Source of the DNA: Palleniella muris
GTDB lineage: Bacteria > Bacteroidota > Bacteroidia > Bacteroidales > Bacteroidaceae
Assembly: GCF_004792655.1 (NCBI RefSeq)
Contig: NZ_SRZC01000014.1
Span: 37,075 to 101,074, forward strand
Direction: 5' to 3'
Length of the DNA stretch: 64,000 nt
The position numbers and the translations under genes are program-made. The notes beneath the pieces are model-generated. The model was not told the DNA's origin, did not search any database, and worked only from the letters and a program-made list of their open reading frames with translations. Below, one piece after another: positions 1 through 7,649 of this stretch (positions within the stretch are counted from its first letter, which is position 1; every line of letters begins with the position of its first letter).

Positions 1-163
1 TTGGTTCCGGAGCCTTTACTACAGGGCGTGGCTTTGGTTGTGGCTTTGGCTCAAGTTCTACGTTGTATGTCTCTCCATTGACAGTGACTTCTACATTGTC
101 ACCTTCAACAGTACCGACGGCTACTTCGTATTTGTTGCCATTAATTGTATATTTAAATTCCAT
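1..163 (-). CDS. mmdC: Biotin carboxyl carrier subunit of methylmalonyl-CoA decarboxylase (partial)
   Basis: Only the first 54 residues are in the window; the gene runs off the left edge. The N-terminus (MEFKYTINGNKYEV, then a second TVNGETYNVE-like repeat) passes into a Pro/Lys-rich linker (PKPQPKPRPVVKAPEP). That layout is typical of the gamma subunit of biotin-dependent decarboxylases, whose biotinylated Lys lies near the C-terminus and so is out of view. Biotin carries CO2 from the MmdA carboxyltransferase to the membrane beta subunit. The start is the ATG at 161-163, inside the end of the preceding 50-aa gene. Its place downstream of mmdA supports the call. PccA-type carrier function is a less likely alternative. 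Confidence 0.8.
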   Translation of the reverse strand, partial: MEFKYTINGNKYEVAVGTVEGDNVEVTVNGETYNVELEPKPQPKPRPVVKAPEP

Positions 164-273
164 AATGAATTTTTCTTGTTGATAGTGAGCTTTCCGGATT
201 CCTCGTCGTGTGACGAGTATCCGAAAGCCTCATACAGTGCCATAGCGATGGCAGCGTTCACTTCATTGTCCAT
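121..273 (-). CDS. Small decarboxylase-associated subunit (OadG/MmdE-like), 50 aa
   Basis: This is a short gene between mmdA (28 bp upstream) and mmdC. The product has an acidic Ala-rich helix (NEVNAAIAMALYEAFG), then HDEESGKLTI and a Trp-containing tail. As I recall, Bacteroidota decarboxylase operons carry a small protein with a similar helix plus 'HDEES-LTI' and 'W--KI' pattern, related to the C-terminal part of OadG/MmdD or to MmdE, which helps hold the complex together. That family assignment is from memory. The last 43 bases overlap the start of mmdC in another frame, so the two are probably translationally coupled. There is no transmembrane segment in this ORF. Confidence 0.6.
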   Translation of the reverse strand: MDNEVNAAIAMALYEAFGYSSHDEESGKLTINKKNSLWNLNIQLMATNTK

Positions 274-301
274 ATTTGTACAGTATTCGTACTGAAAAGC
301 A

Positions 302-1867
302 TTATGTTGGCATGCATCCGTGTTTCTTGCTTGGGCGTGTCTCACGTTTTGTGGCAAGCTGTGCAAGTCCGCGGCAGATGCGGAAACGTGTATTGCGTGG
401 CTCGATGACATCGTCAATGTAGCCGTACTTTGCAGCCTGATATGGATTCTGGAAGAGGTCTGAGTATTCCTTTTCCTTTTCTGCAATAAATGCAGCAACA
501 TCACCACCTTCTTCCTTTATCTGCTTGATGCCCTTAGCCTGAAGGACGGCAACGGCGCCGGAAGCACCCATTACGGCAATCTCTGCAGAAGGCCAAGCGA
601 AGTTGAGGTCTGTCTTCAACTGCTTGCAACCCATTACGATATGTGAACCGCCGTAAGATTTGCGCAGAGTGACAGTAATCTTTGGCACAGAAGCCTCTCC
701 GTAAGCGTAAAGGAGCTTTGCGCCATGGAGGATAACTGCATTGTATTCCTGTCCTGTACCCGGAAGGAAGCCCGGAACGTCGACAAGGGAAACGATAGGA
801 ATGTTGAATGCGTCGCAGAAGCGTACGAAGCGTGCACCCTTACGTGATGCGTTGCAGTCAAGCACGCCTGCATAGGATGAAGGCTGGTTGGCTACGATAC
901 CAACAGACTGGCCGTTGAAACGTGCGAAGCCGACAATGATGTTCTTTGCATATTTAGGCTGCACCTCGAAGAACTCGCCGTTGTCGGTGATTGCCGAGAT
1001 GACCTTATACATGTCGTAAGCCTCGTTAGGATTTTCAGGAATGATTTCATTGAGGATGTCATCCATGCGGTCAATCGGGTCGTTGCACTCTACACGTGGA
1101 GCCTCTTCCATATTGTTTGAAGGAAGGTAGCTGAGGAGCTGCTTGATCATGGCGAGTGCCTCCTCCTCTGTCTTCGCTGTGAAATGTGTCACACCGGACT
1201 TTGTGGAGTGCACACTTGCGCCTCCAAGGTGCTCTGCGTCAACGTTCTCACCTGTCACGCTCTTTACGACGGCAGGACCGGTGAGGAACATGTATGACGT
1301 GTTCTCCATCATCAGTGTGAAGTCAGTGAGGGCAGGGGAGTAGACCGCACCGCCGGCACAAGGACCGAAGATGCCGGAAATCTGTGGGATAACGCCTGAT
1401 GCCTCAATGTTACGCTGGAAAATCTCAGCATATCCTGCAAGAGCGTTGATGCCTTCCTGGATACGTGCACCGCCGGAGTCGTTGATGCCGATACATGGCG
1501 CCCCCATCTTCATAGCCATGTCCATGACCTTGCAGATTTTCTGTGCCATAGTCTCAGAGAGCGAACCGCCGTTTACAGTGAAGTCCTGTGCGAAGACATA
1601 GACAAGGCGTCCGTCAATTGTTCCTGAGCCTACAACGACACCGTCGCCAAGGAACTGCTTCTTCTCCATGCCGAAGTTTGTGCAACGGTGGAGCTTGAAC
1701 ATATCATACTCTTCAAAAGAGCCATCGTCAAGGAGCATGTCGATACGCTCACGAGCCGTATATTTTCCGCGCTGATGCTGTTTGTCAATGGCTTTCTCGC
1801 CACCACCGAGGCGTGCTTTCTCACGCTTCTCTATCAGCGCCTTTATTTTTTCTACCTGTACTGACAT
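302..1867 (-). CDS. mmdA: Methylmalonyl-CoA decarboxylase alpha (carboxyltransferase) subunit
   Basis: The 521-aa protein is a biotin-dependent acyl-CoA carboxyltransferase of the AccD/PccB/MmdA family, close to the usual ~515 aa. It has two crotonase-fold halves. Visible motifs are GGSLSE (100-105), the oxyanion-loop signature SGGARIQEG (131-139), [12 protein letters not shown] (168-179), and a second-half GGSHIVMG loop near residue 415. It transfers CO2 from methylmalonyl-CoA to biotin on MmdC, giving propionyl-CoA. In Bacteroidota this completes the succinate-to-propionate route and powers a Na+ pump. Its neighbours are mce upstream and the small subunit and mmdC downstream. Propionyl-CoA carboxylase beta subunit is the main alternative; the epimerase and missing biotin carboxylase favour MmdA. 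Confidence 0.93.
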   Translation of the reverse strand: MSVQVEKIKALIEKREKARLGGGEKAIDKQHQRGKYTARERIDMLLDDGSFEEYDMFKLHRCTNFGMEKKQFLGDGVVVGSGTIDGRLVYVFAQDFTVNGGSLSETMAQKICKVMDMAMKMGAPCIGINDSGGARIQEGINALAGYAEIFQRNIEASGVIPQISGIFGPCAGGAVYSPALTDFTLMMENTSYMFLTGPAVVKSVTGENVDAEHLGGASVHSTKSGVTHFTAKTEEEALAMIKQLLSYLPSNNMEEAPRVECNDPIDRMDDILNEIIPENPNEAYDMYKVISAITDNGEFFEVQPKYAKNIIVGFARFNGQSVGIVANQPSSYAGVLDCNASRKGARFVRFCDAFNIPIVSLVDVPGFLPGTGQEYNAVILHGAKLLYAYGEASVPKITVTLRKSYGGSHIVMGCKQLKTDLNFAWPSAEIAVMGASGAVAVLQAKGIKQIKEEGGDVAAFIAEKEKEYSDLFQNPYQAAKYGYIDDVIEPRNTRFRICRGLAQLATKRETRPSKKHGCMPT

Positions 1868-1978
1868 TGTTGTGAATGTTTATTATAAGTAAAATAAATT
1901 AATCTCAAATTAATGTTCCATATAAACAGAATATGCCGTCTCCAGGCACAAATGTCGGAAACGGCAGTTTCTGTTATA

Positions 1979-2383
1979 TTAGTGCTCGCAGAGTTCTGTC
2001 AGGATTCCGCAAGTTGACTTCGGATGAAGGAAAGCTATGTTAAGGTTTTCTGCGCCTTTGCGTGGAGCTTTGTCGATAAGGCGAATCTCTTTGCCGTCGC
2101 ACTCGGCGAGAGCGTCTGCCACGCCGTCTTCAACGCAGAATGCAACATGGTGTACACCTTTGTTGCCTTTGTCAAGCCACTTCTGTATTGTTGATTCCGG
2201 GGATGTTGGCTCAAGAAGCTCCAGTTTGACCTCTCCGCAGCGAAGGAATGCTGTTTTTACTTTCTGGTCTTCAACTACTTCTGTAGCGTAGCATTCAAGT
2301 CCGAGAACGTCTGTGAAATAAGGAAGTGCTTCCTCAATGCTTTGGACAGCTATGCCCAAATGCTCAATGTGTGAAATCTTCAT
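1979..2383 (-). CDS. mce: Methylmalonyl-CoA epimerase
   Basis: The 134-aa product is a glyoxalase/VOC-fold protein beginning MKISHIEHLGIAVQS, with the metal-ligand type motifs HLGIAV near the start, LELLEPTSPES, GVHHVAFCVED and a final LTELCEH. It interconverts (R)- and (S)-methylmalonyl-CoA between the B12-dependent mutase and MmdA. The ATG at 2383 is the start; the reading frame stays open further upstream, but only through the tRNA gene. It lies 111 bp upstream of mmdA on the same strand, so co-transcription is likely, possibly from the tRNA-Thr promoter. Confidence 0.93.
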   Translation of the reverse strand: MKISHIEHLGIAVQSIEEALPYFTDVLGLECYATEVVEDQKVKTAFLRCGEVKLELLEPTSPESTIQKWLDKGNKGVHHVAFCVEDGVADALAECDGKEIRLIDKAPRKGAENLNIAFLHPKSTCGILTELCEH

Positions 2384-2408
2384 GTTTAGTTTAGATTTTT
2401 TGTGTTGA

Positions 2409-2480
<72 letters not shown>

Positions 2481-2493
2481 CGATAAATCGTTG

Positions 2494-2501
2494 CAAAATT
2501 A
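2494..2501 (-). promoter_or_regulatory. -7 promoter box for tRNA-Thr(CGT)
   Basis: On the minus strand the sequence reads TAATTTTG, an exact match to the Bacteroidota TAnnTTTG -7 element. It sits 13 bases before the tRNA 5' end, giving a plausible short leader. The -33 element is weak. It may also drive mce and the mmd genes. Confidence 0.65.
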
Positions 2502-2600
2502 CTCATTTTTGCGTAAGAACGTAGTGATTCCTGCCAATAATTAGGATTTCTTAACCCAAAATCCTTTTATTTGGCCAATCTTGCCGGAAGTGGCGGTTGC

Positions 2601-3875
2601 TTACCGCTCTTTTCTAGCGTCATCGACTTTCAGTCGTACAAGCTCAATCTTTGTCATGGTGTTTTTGACAATCTTGAAGGAGTAGGAATCTATCTTCACG
2701 ATTTCGTTGAGCTTGGGGAAATTCTGGTATTCGTGCAGAATCAGTCCGCCGATGGTCATGTATTCATCGCTTTTTGGCAGTTCCAACTGGAACATTTCAT
2801 TTACTTTGTCTATCTCAAGTCGTGCCGAAAGGACATATTCATTGTCCGAGATTTTGTTCGCAATGTATTTCGCATTGTCATGCTCGTCTTCTATCTCGCC
2901 GAATATTTCTTCCACAATATCTTCAAGACATACGATGCCCGAAGTGCCGCCAAACTCATCGACGACAATGCCGATGCTCTTCTTCTCCTGCAGGAACATC
3001 TGCATCATCTTCTTTGCCGCCATTGTTTCCGGTACGAAAGGCATCTCGCGCAGGTGCTTTCTCCATTCGGAAGGGGCGCGGAACATCTCGGAAGAGTGTA
3101 TGTAGCCGATGATGTGGTCGATGTCCTCATGGTAGACTATAATCTTGGATTTGCCGCTCTCTATGAATTTCTGCATCAGTTCCTCCTGTGTGCAGTCTAC
3201 GTCGACAGCCGTGATTTCTGTTCTCGGGACCATGCAGTCCCTTACCTTGGTGTCGGAAAAGTCAAGCACGTTCTGGAACAGTTCCACCTCTGTCTCCAGC
3301 TGTTCCGGAGTTTCTGTATGGTCGATTGACGATTGGACGAGGTAGTCGAGGTCTACTCTTGTGAAAACATCATCCTGCTGTCCGCTTTCAATCTTGATTC
3401 CTGCAAGGCGGAGGCAAATGCGGCTGAGCATTGTTGCAAACCGTGATATTGGCCACAATATTATGTAAAAGAACAATGCCGGGTAGGCGAAGAACTTTAG
3501 CAAGTAATTTGGGTTGCTTTTGAATATTGTCTTTGGCAGGAATTCTCCGGTAAACAGTACTATCAGTGTTGACACAATCGTGTCAAGGAACACTCTCACT
3601 TCTGGTTCAAAATCGGCGAAAAGTGTTGTGTCAAACAGTTTTGCGAAGAGTATGCCATAGAGTACAAGTGCAATATTGTTGCCGACAAGCATTGTCGACA
3701 CGAAATTGTTGGGATGCTTGTAGAATATTTCCAAAGGCTTGCTGGCTATGGCACCGCGTTCCTTGTCCATTTCAAGCAACATCCTGTTGGAGGACACAAA
3801 TGCTATCTCCATTCCGGAAAAGAATGCAGAGCACAGCATTATAACCAGTATTGCGATGATTAAAAAAGTGTACAC
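2601..3875 (-). CDS. CNNM/CBS-domain hemolysin-type transporter (CorB/CorC family, GldE-like)
   Basis: The 424-aa inner-membrane protein has an N-terminal CNNM domain with about four membrane segments (residues 3-25, 60-80, 95-117, 125-150), including GEFLPKT at 110-116. A CBS pair follows, beginning near VRDCMVPRTEI (211-221), with DEFGGTSGIVCLEDIVEEI and a C-terminal CorC_HlyC transporter-associated domain (about 340-415). Such proteins are linked to Mg2+/Co2+ efflux; Bacteroidota paralogues include GldE of gliding organisms. No Gld genes are nearby, so gliding is not implied. It follows lptC by 54 bp on the same strand, consistent with one envelope operon. Confidence 0.85.
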   Translation of the reverse strand: MYTFLIIAILVIMLCSAFFSGMEIAFVSSNRMLLEMDKERGAIASKPLEIFYKHPNNFVSTMLVGNNIALVLYGILFAKLFDTTLFADFEPEVRVFLDTIVSTLIVLFTGEFLPKTIFKSNPNYLLKFFAYPALFFYIILWPISRFATMLSRICLRLAGIKIESGQQDDVFTRVDLDYLVQSSIDHTETPEQLETEVELFQNVLDFSDTKVRDCMVPRTEITAVDVDCTQEELMQKFIESGKSKIIVYHEDIDHIIGYIHSSEMFRAPSEWRKHLREMPFVPETMAAKKMMQMFLQEKKSIGIVVDEFGGTSGIVCLEDIVEEIFGEIEDEHDNAKYIANKISDNEYVLSARLEIDKVNEMFQLELPKSDEYMTIGGLILHEYQNFPKLNEIVKIDSYSFKIVKNTMTKIELVRLKVDDARKER

Positions 3876-3929
3876 CTTAATATATTATACTTTAGTATAT
3901 GTCTTTGTTGGTTGTGTATTTGTGGCCAT

Positions 3930-4589
3930 TCAGGATTGTGGTGCGGAAGATTTCTTTGTGGGAGCAGTCTGCAAACGTTTTGGCTGCATGGTGGTGTCTG
4001 CCGGCGTTGCGCTGTTGTCTGCCGGTGCGCTCTCTTCTTCTCCCATTCCCATGTCTGCACTTTCAAACGAGCCTTTTGAGTTTGTCACCATGTATTTTGT
4101 CATGTTCTCGTTGCTGCGGAAATACGAGCCTTGCATCGTCCTTTCAGGTGTCACGACATGAGAGAACATGTGGCTGTAAAACTCGTGTGCCACTTGGTCC
4201 CAAAAGAGTTCTTCGCTGGAGAAATGCAGGCCTTCAGCAGTGCGGATGCGGACCCTTCCGCGAAGCTCCCAAAGCCGTTTCTGGTCGTAGTAATATGCCG
4301 TGTCGCATTGCACGAAAGCCTGTATGTTGAATTTCTTGTCGAACTGCTCCATGAAGAGCCCCTTTGTGAAAATCCACCGCGACGGGTTCCTTACGGTGTT
4401 CACCTCCCATTCCTCTGCCACAATCTTGTACTTCATTATGCCGGAGTCGGAGATGAGAGTGTTCACACCGTAGCTTGTCATCATGGACACGGAGTCCTTG
4501 TCATAGATGGCTGCTGCCGTGTGCTCTTTCTCGCCTTGGCAAGCCAGAACAAGAGGGAAGAGCAAAGACAGATATAATATCCTCTTCAT
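3930..4589 (-). CDS. lptC: LptC, LPS export lipoprotein-like periplasmic component
   Basis: The 219-aa protein starts with a lipoprotein signal ending in LVLACQG (Cys17). The middle matches the LptC/YrbK family in Bacteroidota: GIMKYKIVAEEWEV, WIFTKGLFMEQFD, CDTAYYYDQKRLWELRGRV and EELFWDQ, a beta-jellyroll that carries lipopolysaccharide from LptBFG towards LptA. The last 45 residues are a low-complexity Ala/Pro/Thr/Ser tail (residues about 180-219) probably outside the fold. Enterobacterial LptC has a membrane anchor rather than a lipid anchor. It sits between an outer-membrane protein gene and the CNNM gene in one minus-strand run. Confidence 0.85.
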   Translation of the reverse strand: MKRILYLSLLFPLVLACQGEKEHTAAAIYDKDSVSMMTSYGVNTLISDSGIMKYKIVAEEWEVNTVRNPSRWIFTKGLFMEQFDKKFNIQAFVQCDTAYYYDQKRLWELRGRVRIRTAEGLHFSSEELFWDQVAHEFYSHMFSHVVTPERTMQGSYFRSNENMTKYMVTNSKGSFESADMGMGEEESAPADNSATPADTTMQPKRLQTAPTKKSSAPQS

Positions 4590-4629
4590 AGCCCGTTCGT
4601 GTTTGTTTCCAATATGTTCTCTGTTTGGG

Positions 4630-5910
4630 TTAGTCGAGCTTCCACTTCATGAACCAGCGTTCGTTGAACGTTATGCCAAGGTTGATGCGGAAAGTGTTCT
4701 CCTTGATGAAACCGTTGGCAGATGTGTTGCACCATTGTGCAGAAATGTTGAGTATGGAGCGGTTGTTCCAAGCGTTGGTGATAGGGAGTCCGAAGCCGAT
4801 AGACGCGGAAAGCTCCTTCGGACCGTCATGTCCGTTGATTGTTGTGTAGGGTGTTGCGTAGCTCACTCCTGCGCGCACACGTACCCTGTCAAGATACTTT
4901 CGGCTCATGATGTTGTTGACAAACTCACCGCCAAGCGTCACTTTGTGCCTGTCTTTCAGGACATTGTCGGCAAGGACGTAGCTGCCTTGCACAAGGTCAG
5001 GGAACTGTTTCTTGCCCCATTGCTGCATGGTGTAGTCGGCACCGACTTTCAGTTTCTTGCCGTAAGAATATGTCAAACCGGCATTAATCTGTGTCGGAAG
5101 GAAGAGACCTTTGTCGATTGAATATTGCGTTGTATCCGCAATGCCCGTTGAGTTGTCGGTATGTATCTGGCTCATGTCTGCACTTCCGCCGAGATTGTGT
5201 CCCGGTGTGAACGATGCACCGACAGTCACGGCGTTCTTTTTGTCGATGTTCACCTCGTATTGCAAGCCGACATCAAGCCTGTAGCTTCTTGCCGTGCTGC
5301 TGTAATATCTGTTTGTCGTGCTGTTGCTTGTCTCGGCGAAGGTCTCAATAACGCTCTTTGACAGCGTGCCCCACACATACGCGATGTTGGCACCGATTGA
5401 CAAACCCTTCAAAGGTGTCTGCCAGCCCGCTCCGACATAGAACTGCCTGATGCCGCCACTGCCATTGTATGTCGTCATAAAGTCCGGTGCGTTAGGACCG
5501 ACAGACTTGCCGTTTGCGTGGTAGTTGTAGCCAACGTTGGAGTATGGCAGTATGCCGGCACTGATGCCAAGACCTTTCGCCGCACGGAATCCCATGACGG
5601 CATAGTCGAAATTTGAGTTGTAGGCGTTGCGCTTTGTGCCGTTCTCGTTGAAGTTTGTCACATGCAGTGACGCGCCGACATCAAAGATGAATGTCAGCGA
5701 ATCGACGTTCGAGTAAGAAGCCGGGTTGGCGTAGTTCACTTGGTTTCCGTCGCGGAAGCCCTGTGCAACACCATTCATGCCCTTGTTAAAGCCCGTGGCT
5801 TGGTCGTTGAGTGTTCCGACACCGAACTGGCTGTATGGTGAGTTTGTGCCGCTCTGCGCCATTGTCGCCAAAGGGGCGAGGAGCAGGAACGGAAGGAGTA
5901 GATTCTTCAT
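4630..5910 (-). CDS. Outer-membrane beta-barrel protein (OmpP1/FadL-like)
   Basis: Translation from ATG 5910 gives 426 aa. A signal peptide (MKNLLLPFLLLAPLATMAQ) precedes SGTNSPYSQFGVGTLNDQATG, the N-terminus usual for Bacteroidota proteins of this barrel type. The rest alternates polar and hydrophobic residues with Gly/Tyr-rich strands and ends in an aromatic-rich strand (ITFNERWFMKWKLD). Function is probably a channel or transport porin. An earlier in-frame start would place the signal peptide internally, so it was rejected. A TAAATTTG promoter lies about 52 bases upstream. lptC follows 40 bases downstream. Confidence 0.75.
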   Translation of the reverse strand: MKNLLLPFLLLAPLATMAQSGTNSPYSQFGVGTLNDQATGFNKGMNGVAQGFRDGNQVNYANPASYSNVDSLTFIFDVGASLHVTNFNENGTKRNAYNSNFDYAVMGFRAAKGLGISAGILPYSNVGYNYHANGKSVGPNAPDFMTTYNGSGGIRQFYVGAGWQTPLKGLSIGANIAYVWGTLSKSVIETFAETSNSTTNRYYSSTARSYRLDVGLQYEVNIDKKNAVTVGASFTPGHNLGGSADMSQIHTDNSTGIADTTQYSIDKGLFLPTQINAGLTYSYGKKLKVGADYTMQQWGKKQFPDLVQGSYVLADNVLKDRHKVTLGGEFVNNIMSRKYLDRVRVRAGVSYATPYTTINGHDGPKELSASIGFGLPITNAWNNRSILNISAQWCNTSANGFIKENTFRINLGITFNERWFMKWKLD

Positions 5911-5961
5911 AAATATTGTCAAATTATCCTTTAAATTAGGATGTAAAATCAAAATTTGTTG

Positions 5962-5969
5962 CAAATTTA
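5962..5969 (-). promoter_or_regulatory. -7 promoter box for the outer-membrane protein/lptC operon
   Basis: The minus strand reads TAAATTTG, a full match to TAnnTTTG, 52 bases upstream of the ATG at 5910. It is divergent from the box at 6015-6022. Confidence 0.6.
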
Positions 5970-6014
5970 CCATTTTTTTTGGATATAAATGCACGTTTTA
6001 TAAGAAATATAAGT

Positions 6015-6022
6015 TATTTTTG
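6015..6022 (+). promoter_or_regulatory. -7 promoter box for the DUF4105 gene
   Basis: TATTTTTG matches TAnnTTTG. It ends only four bases before the chosen GTG start at 6027, so transcription would begin at or very near the start codon. Confidence 0.5.
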
Positions 6023-6026
6023 CATC

Positions 6027-7217
6027 GTGAAACATTTATATGCGATTTTTGTGGCAGCTTTTCTGCTGCTTTTTGTCCCTGCGAAAGGGTTTGCGCAGGG
6101 TGGGGTGGAGCCGGATTCTGTCCACATCTATCTCCTGACGTGCTCGCCGCATCAGGAGGTGTACAGCCTTTATGGGCATTCTGCAATGCGTGTCGAGAAC
6201 CGCCGGACGGGTGAGGACATTGCCGTGAACTATGGTATGTTCAATTTCGACAAGCCGTTTTTCGTGCTCCGCTTCGTGTTCGGTCTTACGGACTACGAGA
6301 TGGGTGTGTGCCCTTTTGAAGTGTTCAAGCGTGAGTACATGTATCACGGAAGCAGTGTCGTCCAGCAGGAAATGAATCTCACGGCTTCTGAAAAGCTGCG
6401 CGTGCTTGCAGCCTTGAACAAGAACTGGCAGCCCGAAAACAGAGTCTATCGTTACAATTATTTCTACGACAACTGCACAACTCGTGTGCGTGACATCGTG
6501 GAATCCTGCATCGACGGCAGGGTTGTCTATGGCGGTGAGGTGCCAAAAGGCACAACGTTCCGCACGATGATTCATGGCATGAACGGTGATTGGCAGTGGG
6601 CGAGGCTCGGCAATGACCTGCTTCTTGGTGTGGGTGCCGACAGGGAACTTAGTATGTCGGAATATCAGTTTCTGCCACATTCAATGCTTTCTTCTGCGAA
6701 TGATGCATATATTATTGATAAACATGGTAATAAAAGAAAGTTTGTAAAGCAAGAAAGTGAAGTTGTTGAAGCCGGTGTCCAGGTTTCTGAAGGCGGCTTT
6801 CCGTTGAGTCCTGTGCAGTGTGCGGGCGTACTTCTTGTGGTGACTTTGCTTGTTTCTTTTGCCGAGTGGCGCACAGGCAAATACCTATGGTTGTATGATG
6901 CAGTTTTGGAGGGTGGCTTGGCGTTGTGCAGCATTGTGATGGTGGCAATGCTTTTCTCCCAACATCCAACGGTGAGCCTTAATGCGCAGATACTTTTGTT
7001 CAATCCGCTTGTCCCGCTGTTTGCGGTGCGTGCGATACGTTTCTGGCGCAAAAGGAAGATACATTGGTTGTGGCTTGTGCAGATAATCTCTGTCTGCCTG
7101 CTGCTTGTCGTTTACAGTTTCGGCATCCAGTGGATAGACATGTCGGTGCGCCTCCTTGCCCTTTCTGCCCTTGTACGTTGCGGAGCGAAAATGAAGGCGT
7201 ATAGGGTGACAAAGTGA
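6027..7217 (+). CDS. DUF4105 / Lnb N-terminal-domain membrane protein
   Basis: The GTG start at 6027 gives a 396-aa protein with a clean signal peptide (MKHLYAIFVAAFLLLFVPAKGFAQG). An upstream TTG would precede the promoter. The periplasmic domain has VYSLYGHSAMRV and NYFYDNCTTRVRDIVE, the conserved His and Cys regions of DUF4105, the family that includes the lipoprotein N-acyltransferase Lnb. The C-terminal ~140 residues hold about four membrane helices (GVLLVVTLLVSF, GGLALCSIVMVAMLF, LLFNPLVPLFAV, LVQIISVCLLLVVYS). Role in lipoprotein acylation is possible but unproven. It is monocistronic and followed directly by a 22-bp repeat array. Confidence 0.8.
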   Translation: MKHLYAIFVAAFLLLFVPAKGFAQGGVEPDSVHIYLLTCSPHQEVYSLYGHSAMRVENRRTGEDIAVNYGMFNFDKPFFVLRFVFGLTDYEMGVCPFEVFKREYMYHGSSVVQQEMNLTASEKLRVLAALNKNWQPENRVYRYNYFYDNCTTRVRDIVESCIDGRVVYGGEVPKGTTFRTMIHGMNGDWQWARLGNDLLLGVGADRELSMSEYQFLPHSMLSSANDAYIIDKHGNKRKFVKQESEVVEAGVQVSEGGFPLSPVQCAGVLLVVTLLVSFAEWRTGKYLWLYDAVLEGGLALCSIVMVAMLFSQHPTVSLNAQILLFNPLVPLFAVRAIRFWRKRKIHWLWLVQIISVCLLLVVYSFGIQWIDMSVRLLALSALVRCGAKMKAYRVTK

Positions 7218-7220
7218 AAA

Positions 7221-7330
7221 GTTGCCTTTTGTCGTGCAAAGTGTTACCTTTGACCGTGTGAATCGTTACCTTTCACAAGGCAAAGTGTAACCTTTTGCTA
7301 AGCCTGTCGTTATTTAACATGTGTTAGGTT
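7221..7330. repeat. 22-bp-period tandem array 1 (five units)
   Basis: Cores start at 7221 (GTTGCC), 7243 (GTTACC), 7265 (GTTACC), 7287 (GTAACC) and 7309 (GTTATT), exactly 22 bases apart. Most cores are followed by TTT and preceded by AAAG or a variant. The array begins three bases after the DUF4105 stop codon. The other ~10 bases of each unit differ. After 7330 the pattern fades. The rest of this spacer holds a GGCATGCCA hairpin and the secA promoter. Confidence 0.85.
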
Positions 7331-7434
7331 TTAGGTAAAGTAAAATGGACGTTTTGCTTTGCGTTTTGTTGCTGAATATTGGATTTGCTGTACATGCTGT
7401 CATTAAGCGGATTTCGGGTGTATGTTTCAGGTGA

Positions 7435-7455
7435 GGCATGCCACTTTGGCATGCC
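7435..7455. other. Small perfect hairpin in the DUF4105-secA spacer
   Basis: GGCATGCCA and TGGCATGCC form a 9-bp stem with a 3-base loop. GGCATGCC is itself palindromic. No T-run follows, so a Rho-independent terminator is not convincing; it could be a protein site. Confidence 0.4.
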
Positions 7456-7545
7456 GGGTATCGTGCTTCACGCCATGTCATAACATTGTGTCGGATAAAA
7501 CTAACTTAAATATATTTAATTATGTATGCTTGCCTTTTTGACGTC

Positions 7546-7576
7546 TTTGCCGTTTGGATTTTTTTTGTTAACTTTG
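7546..7576 (+). promoter_or_regulatory. secA promoter
   Basis: TTTG (7546-7549) and TAACTTTG (7569-7576) are separated by 19 bases, a full match to the Bacteroidota consensus. The predicted leader before the ATG at 7650 is about 70 nt. Confidence 0.75.
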
Positions 7577-7649
7577 CACCTAATTGTTGATATTGGCATG
7601 GATGTTGCCAGATAACAGTTGAAACGGAAACAAAAACAAAAAACATAAA

